Of a stretch of 15,263 bases of DNA, positions 14,986-15,263 are shown in pieces; the first letter of the stretch is position 1; each line of letters begins with the position of its first letter. The position numbers and the translations under genes were made by a program. Origin of the DNA: Planctomycetes bacterium UBA1146 (lineage in GTDB: Bacteria > Planctomycetota > UBA8108 > UBA1146); assembly GCA_002311345.1 (NCBI GenBank), contig DCAA01000001.1, forward strand, positions 25,819 to 41,081. Reading direction: 5' to 3'. Under the pieces are notes generated by a model. It was not told the origin of the DNA, did not search any database, and saw only the letters and a list, made by a program, of their open reading frames with translations.

Positions 14986-15263
14986 ATGAGTTCCAGCAAT
15001 TCACCCGCTCTTGGTTTCGTCATCGACAATCGCCGCTGTATCGGCTGTCACGCCTGCACCGTGGCGTGCAAGACGGAGCATTCCGATCCGGTGGGGGTGA
15101 ACAAGACCTGGGTTCAATACCTGGAGAAGGGGGTTCACCCGCGAGCAGAGCGTGCCTTCCACGTCCTTCGCTGCAATCACTGTACCGATGCTCCCTGCGT
15201 CGAGATGTGCCCGACATCCAGTCTGACGATCCGAAAAGATGCCATCGTCGATTTCGATCCGGC
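14986..15263 (+). CDS. 4Fe-4S electron-transfer subunit of a molybdopterin oxidoreductase-type complex (3' end outside window)
   Basis: The first 92 codons of a gene running off the right edge. The N-terminus has no signal peptide and reads GFVIDNRRC, then the 4Fe-4S motif CIGCHACTVAC (C18, C21, C24, C28), then TWVQYLEKG, then a second motif CNHCTDAPCVEMCP (C63, C66, C71, C75). This arrangement is that of DmsB/PsrB/NrfC-like subunits, which pass electrons between a molybdopterin catalytic subunit and a membrane quinol-handling subunit or cytochromes. In planctomycete-type alternative complexes III similar ferredoxin domains can be fused to larger proteins, so the full architecture is open. 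Start: the ATG at 14986 is forced by an in-frame TAG at 14974-14976, leaving no upstream ATG, GTG or TTG. The Shine-Dalgarno is weak (AGG 11-12 nt upstream). Four more Cys motifs would be expected downstream. Confidence 0.85.
   Translation, partial: MSSSNSPALGFVIDNRRCIGCHACTVACKTEHSDPVGVNKTWVQYLEKGVHPRAERAFHVLRCNHCTDAPCVEMCPTSSLTIRKDAIVDFDP

Overview
The window looks like chromosomal DNA from a GC-rich (roughly 60% by eye) Gram-negative-type bacterium, most likely a member of the Planctomycetota or a close relative. The best taxonomic clue is the secreted protein at 6872-8926. It combines FG-GAP propeller repeats, a run of DCDxDGxxDxC repeats and a C-terminal dockerin-like domain followed by a PPPPPFPECG tail, a combination I associate with planctomycete secretomes. 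The tandem exported amidohydrolase-like genes and the Walker-A-less AddB-type nuclease fit the same assignment. This is a judgement from sequence pattern, not a database result.

Layout. (1) 1-6726, plus strand: four translationally coupled genes (4-nt ATGA or 1-nt TGATG overlaps) encoding exported amidohydrolase-superfamily proteins. The first protein carries two amidohydrolase cores in one chain, giving five cores in all. Only the second gene (2772-4010) keeps a complete set of metal-ligand candidates (HxH, two later His, one Asp). The other four cores keep the fold signatures but have replaced these residues, and two or three of them carry highly charged inserts at the same structural place. 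(2) 6727-6871: a short gap with a candidate promoter. (3) 6872-8926, plus: a secreted seven-bladed FG-GAP propeller, calcium-type repeats and a dockerin-like module. (4) 8923-14813, minus: a two-gene operon for an AddAB/RecBCD-like double-strand-break processing helicase-nuclease (addA-like and addB-like, 4-nt overlap). Its end overlaps the end of the propeller gene tail-to-tail by 4 nt. (5) 14814-14985: divergent intergenic region. (6) 14986 to the right edge, plus: the 5' part of a 4Fe-4S electron-transfer subunit of the kind paired with molybdopterin oxidoreductases. It runs off the window.

How the genes may work together. The four amidohydrolase-fold genes are almost certainly co-transcribed and co-translated and all have export signals, so a periplasmic hetero-assembly with one catalytic subunit and several degenerate partners is a reasonable inference. 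AddA and AddB should form one complex with two nuclease sites and one helicase motor. The propeller protein and the Fe-S subunit appear to be independent transcription units.

Two gene-model decisions matter. The addB-like gene can be read open up to a TTG at 15029, but the supported start is the ATG at 14813 (Shine-Dalgarno sequence, family-like N-terminus). That start removes an otherwise forced overlap with the Fe-S gene. The fourth amidohydrolase gene most likely starts at the ATG at 5332. No rRNA, tRNA, CRISPR array, insertion sequence or integrase was seen.
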